Assembly: GCF_025562755.1 (NCBI RefSeq)
Contig: NZ_CP103300.1
Coordinates: forward strand, 1 to 64,000
Source of the DNA: Endozoicomonas euniceicola
Lineage (GTDB): Bacteria > Pseudomonadota > Gammaproteobacteria > Pseudomonadales > Endozoicomonadaceae
Direction: 5' to 3'
DNA length: 64,000 nt
In this document: in pieces, positions 60,857-64,000 of the stretch
How positions within the stretch are numbered: the first letter of the stretch is position 1
Layout of the letters: each line of letters opens with the position of its first letter
Made by a program: the position numbers and the translations under genes
The notes under the pieces: generated by a model
The model's database searches: none
The model's input: only the letters and a program-made list of their open reading frames with translations
What the model was told of the DNA's origin: nothing

Positions 60857-61099
60857 ATGGTTAAGGCCGTTTCCATTTTATGTGTTGCCGGTTTTCTTCT
60901 TACCGGGTGTTGCACAAATCAGCCCGCCAAACCGACTCCAAAAGGTATGCCAGGGTCCGATAGAGACGCACATGGATGTATTGGTTCGGCAGGCTATTCC
61001 TGGTGTGAACGGGCCAAAAAGTGTGTACGCCCCTGGGAGCTTGCTAAGGAAGCCGGGTTTGAGAATACCGAGGAAGCATTTTTGGATTATTGTCGGTAG
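60857..61099 (+). CDS. Small lipoprotein with Cys-rich C-terminal motif (80 aa)
   Basis: ATG 60857 has AGAGGA upstream. The signal is KAVSILCVAGFLLTGCC, with the lipobox LLTG|C near residue 18. The mature part ends in the conserved-looking block GCIGSAGYSWCERAKKCVRP followed by WEL, a 'GYSWC...KKCIR.WE'-type motif known from small secreted bacterial proteins of unknown role. Four Cys in the mature domain could pair. It is a single gene between the yejA-like and wzz-like genes. Confidence 0.75.
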   Translation: MVKAVSILCVAGFLLTGCCTNQPAKPTPKGMPGSDRDAHGCIGSAGYSWCERAKKCVRPWELAKEAGFENTEEAFLDYCR

Positions 61100-61306
61100 G
61101 TGTTGAGTTAGGGGAATATCAGAACTGCTCCAGCGGATAGTCTTGCGAACTGTTGGCTGGGGCTGTTACAAGAGTTTTTAGCCGCCCTACACGGCTAGAA
61201 ACTGTTGTACCGTTGTTATTTTTATGACATAAACGACAATGGACACCAAATTACCAAAAAGTGCTTATTATCTGCTCAAAATAAAAACTTTAGATGGAAA
61301 GTTAGT

Positions 61307-62440
61307 ATGCATCAGGATCAAGAGTTTTACCCCAGAGATGATGAAATAGACTTATTTCAACTCTTTGAGAATTTGTTTCAGGAAAAGTTACTGATTGTAG
61401 GAGTGACAATCCTGGCAGGGCTTATTGCAGTCGTAGCCTCTTTTATACTTCCCAAAACTTTCAGTGCTGAGGCCATCATAAACCAGGCTCCAATGCCACA
61501 GTTTGCAGGCATGAACAGCGTTATCTCACTGACTGCCGCACCAACCGGTATCCAAAAAACAATTACCAGTGACCGTATTTACGAAGACTTCCGCTTACAA
61601 CTGACAAACTACAACACTTATCGGTACGCTTTTGATCACTCCCTGCTGGCAAAAAATGCTATAGAAAAAACTAATAACAATCCTGAGGCAGCCTTAGCCA
61701 GAGCCTATAAACAGTTCCATAAAAAACTGAAAATTAGTTTTGATAAGAGCAGAGAAAATACAACCAAACGAATAACCATCCGCTATGAGTCTGAACATCC
61801 TGAAGAAACAGCCCGTATCATCAACGATTTTATCCTTCCTTACACTGGACAGCAGGTGATTGCAGGAATTACAACAGACAGAAAAACACTGATTGAACAG
61901 GAGCAGAAGCACCTGGAAGAGGCAATCCGTAATCTGGAGTCCAGCTTTCTGGCTAACAACCAAATACAAAAACTAGGGCTGGAAGAGGCCATCACTCAAG
62001 CCAGAGCAGCCAATATAGAAGATCTGATGATATCAGAAAGTTACCCGATCGTTGGCGAAAGCTCTCAATTTTTGTACGGAACCAGACTTCTAGAAGCGAG
62101 AAAAGCTGTGATTAATAACCGGCTGAGGCACTATCGATATTACAGCCAGCCAACGCCGGGAGATTCTGAGAAACCTTATCTAAGCGCCGTACAAGATAAA
62201 GTTTTCCTGCTAAATCAATTAGCCAAAATTGACACAAACTTTTCTGGAATTCAGCCCGTCATAATTGAAAAAAAAGCAGAGGTTCCGGTATTGCCAGACA
62301 AGCCGAAAAAATCACTGATTGTCGCACTGGGGCTGATAGGAGGGTTTATGCTGGGACTATTCATTGCCCTGATTCGTATTGCTATTCGCTCAAGGCAAGA
62401 AAGAAAAACAGAGTTTTACAGATTAGCCAAAAAAGCCTGA
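61307..62440 (+). CDS. Wzz-type chain-length determinant protein
   Basis: 377 residues from ATG 61307 (MHQDQEFYPRDDEIDLFQLF); a frame open to 61205 has no ribosome site. The standard polysaccharide copolymerase layout is visible: a short cytosolic N-terminus with EIDLFQLFENLFQEKLLIVG, first membrane helix VTILAGLIAVVASFILPKTF, a long periplasmic helical domain with coiled-coil-like stretches (RKTLIEQEQKHLEEAIRNLE), the motif KKAEVPVLPDKPKKSLIVAL, and second helix LGLIGGFMLGLFIALIRIAI. Wzz proteins set O-antigen chain length together with Wzy. No other O-antigen gene is close. A terminator follows. Confidence 0.88.
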   Translation: MHQDQEFYPRDDEIDLFQLFENLFQEKLLIVGVTILAGLIAVVASFILPKTFSAEAIINQAPMPQFAGMNSVISLTAAPTGIQKTITSDRIYEDFRLQLTNYNTYRYAFDHSLLAKNAIEKTNNNPEAALARAYKQFHKKLKISFDKSRENTTKRITIRYESEHPEETARIINDFILPYTGQQVIAGITTDRKTLIEQEQKHLEEAIRNLESSFLANNQIQKLGLEEAITQARAANIEDLMISESYPIVGESSQFLYGTRLLEARKAVINNRLRHYRYYSQPTPGDSEKPYLSAVQDKVFLLNQLAKIDTNFSGIQPVIIEKKAEVPVLPDKPKKSLIVALGLIGGFMLGLFIALIRIAIRSRQERKTEFYRLAKKA

Positions 62441-62454
62441 TCGCTTTTAAAACT

Positions 62455-62482
62455 AAAAAACCTGCGCACTGGCAGGTTTTTT
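62455..62482. terminator. Bidirectional terminator between wzz-like gene and purF
   Basis: AAAAAACCTGC / GCAGGTTTTTT with a 6-base loop; the A and T runs make it usable for both converging genes. Confidence 0.9.
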
Positions 62483-62505
62483 GGTTTATAAGTACATCAG
62501 GTTAA

Positions 62506-64000
62506 TTACGCCACTTCTTCCTCATTATGAATATCCATAATAGAGTCACTTTGCTCAGAACTACGGGTCTTCTCGTTTCGACTGGCGGCAAGGCGATTAA
62601 GATAGTCTTTATTGATACCACCCGCCACATACTTGCCATCAAAAACAGAACAGTCAAAATCATCAATCTGGGGGCAAAGAGAAGAGACTGTTTTCTTCAG
62701 ATCCCCCAGTTCCTGATAAACCAACCGATCAGCCCCGATGGCCTGCTCCACTTCCTTCTCGGTACGGCCATGAGCAATCAGCTCTTCGGACGTTGGCATA
62801 TCGATACCGTATACATTAGGGAAGCGGATGGCGGGTGCTGCTGAACAGAAATAGACTTTGCGGGCGCCACTCTCACGAGCCATTTCAATAATCTGCTGAC
62901 AGGTCGTGCCCCGGACAATGGAGTCATCAACCAGCAGAACATTCTTACCCGCAAATTCCTGACCGATGGCATTGAGCTTCTGCCGAACGCTTTTCTTGCG
63001 TACTTCCTGCCCCGGCATAATAAAGGTACGGCCAATGTAGCGGTTCTTCACAAAACCTTCACGGTATGGGAGACCCAGACAGGTAGCAATTTCCAGGGCA
63101 GAATTACGGCTGGTGTCCGGAATAGGCATCACAACATCAATATCGTGGTCAGGCCATTCCCGCAGAATTTTGTTGGCCAGCGTCTGCCCCATGCGAAGAT
63201 GTGCCTGATAAACAGAAATGCCATCAATAATTGAATCCGGGCGCGCCAGATAGACGTATTCGAACATGCAGGGCCGGTTGACCCCTTCTACGCACTGAAA
63301 GCTGTGCAGTTCGTTCTTTTCATCCACATAAATACATTCGCCCGGCGCTACGTCCCGAACCAGTTCAAAGCCCGAAGCAGTGATGGCTACTGATTCAGAC
63401 GCAAACATGTACTCAACGCCTTTCTCTGTCTCTCGCTTACCGTAAATCAACGGTCGAATGCCATAAGGATCACGAAAGGCGAGTACTCCATGACCGTTAA
63501 TCATGCTGATAACAGCATAACCACCCTCACAGCGCTGATAAACCTGTCTGACTGCCGTAAAGATATCGTCTGGCCTTAATTCCAGTTTGGCGACTTTGGA
63601 CAGCTCGTGAGCCAGAACATTCAGAAGCACTTCGGAGTCAGAGCGGGTGTTGATATGACGAAGGTCGGTCTTGAACAGATCTTCCTTGATAGCCTCCGCA
63701 TTGGTCAGGTTACCATTGTGCGCCAGGGCAATACCATAAGGCGAGTTCACGTAAAAAGGCTGAGCTTCAGCAGAGCTGGAAGTGCCCGCAGTGGGGTAAC
63801 GAACATGGGCTATACCCACATTGCCACTTAACTTTTTCATATGTCGGGTGCGAAATACATCTCGTACCAGACCATTATCTTTTCTCAGGAAGAAGTGACC
63901 GTCGCCCAGAGTCACCATTCCCGCTGCATCCTGTCCCCTGTGCTGAAGCACGGTCAGTGCGTCGAACAACAGCTGGTTAACATTCACCGTTGCCGAAATA
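62506..64000 (-). CDS. purF: Amidophosphoribosyltransferase, N-terminus beyond window
   Basis: Catalyses the first step of purine synthesis (PRPP plus glutamine to phosphoribosylamine). The visible part starts ISATVNVNQLLFDALTVLQH; the preceding MCGIVGI-type start with the catalytic Cys lies past the right edge. An internal GTG at 63987 is not the true start. Glutaminase domain: LQHRGQDAAGMVTL, HVRYPTAGTSSSAEAQPF, GIALAHNGNLTNAEAIKEDL. Phosphoribosyltransferase domain: PVIPDTSRNSALEIA-type segment, GFVKNRYIGRTFIMPGQ, PRPP loop NVLLVDDSIVRGTTCQQI, then MPTSEELIAHGR. The C-terminus is acidic (DSIMDIHNEEEVA). Everything seen is intact. Confidence 0.95.
   Translation of the reverse strand, partial: ISATVNVNQLLFDALTVLQHRGQDAAGMVTLGDGHFFLRKDNGLVRDVFRTRHMKKLSGNVGIAHVRYPTAGTSSSAEAQPFYVNSPYGIALAHNGNLTNAEAIKEDLFKTDLRHINTRSDSEVLLNVLAHELSKVAKLELRPDDIFTAVRQVYQRCEGGYAVISMINGHGVLAFRDPYGIRPLIYGKRETEKGVEYMFASESVAITASGFELVRDVAPGECIYVDEKNELHSFQCVEGVNRPCMFEYVYLARPDSIIDGISVYQAHLRMGQTLANKILREWPDHDIDVVMPIPDTSRNSALEIATCLGLPYREGFVKNRYIGRTFIMPGQEVRKKSVRQKLNAIGQEFAGKNVLLVDDSIVRGTTCQQIIEMARESGARKVYFCSAAPAIRFPNVYGIDMPTSEELIAHGRTEKEVEQAIGADRLVYQELGDLKKTVSSLCPQIDDFDCSVFDGKYVAGGINKDYLNRLAASRNEKTRSSEQSDSIMDIHNEEEVA

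Overview
The window looks like a chromosomal piece of a marine, host-associated gammaproteobacterium, most likely Endozoicomonas or a close relative. That assignment is inference. It rests on gammaproteobacterial housekeeping genes (acnB, ppnN, xni, purF, metZ, a Lon protease, a yfcD-like Nudix gene) mixed with eukaryotic-like proteins (ankyrin repeats, a RING finger, a divergent macro domain), a secreted chitinase and many insertion sequences.

Layout. 1-4800 is a stack of mobile DNA: the 5' half of a group II intron (minus strand), then an ISAzo13-like element split by an IS630-like element that is itself split by an IS4-superfamily element. Terminal repeats and target duplications are visible for the two inner insertions. 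4850-13300 is an accessory region with a permease-like gene tail, a secreted protein of unknown function, an F/SXT-type pilin gene with a partner, two small conserved genes, recD2, a conserved hypothetical and a decayed AAA ATPase/DUF4276 pair. 13300-19600 is a wrecked prophage tail module (tape-measure start, tail-tube end, small tail genes on the minus strand) cut up by two IS3 remnants and an intact IS1634-family element that splits a small plus-strand gene. 19600-24450 holds a dead antitoxin/toxin pair and two ankyrin proteins; the larger one carries a Cys/His/Asp pattern like YopT-type proteases.

24700-25540 contains remnants of a REP-associated transposase and an IS4 transposase. A four-tRNA operon follows (Ser-GGA, Arg-ACG, Ser-GCT, Arg-ACG, read on the minus strand). 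From there the region is mostly stable chromosome: chitinase with a palindromic operator, a DUF924 gene, a second-type Lon protease, two adjacent giant proteins of unknown function (1067 and 1465 aa), riboflavin synthase, Nudix hydrolase, YbaK-like deacylase, ppnN, acnB, a macro-domain-like protein, a MoxR/DUF58/transglutaminase operon, a 1013-aa membrane protein, metZ, a RING-finger protein lying between a decayed xni fragment and intact xni, a YejA-like binding protein, a small lipoprotein, a Wzz-like chain-length protein, and purF running off the right edge.

How the parts may work together. Housekeeping blocks are interleaved with single, isolated large genes that encode candidate host-interaction proteins: ankyrin-protease, giant proteins with PPxY motifs, macro-domain-like protein, RING protein. 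None is linked to a secretion system in the window, and the only conjugation-type gene is a lone pilin with its neighbour. Several reading frames break at runs of 7-8 A or T (two transposases, one ankyrin protein, the AAA ATPase), which is either programmed or phase-variable slippage, ordinary decay, or an assembly indel problem.
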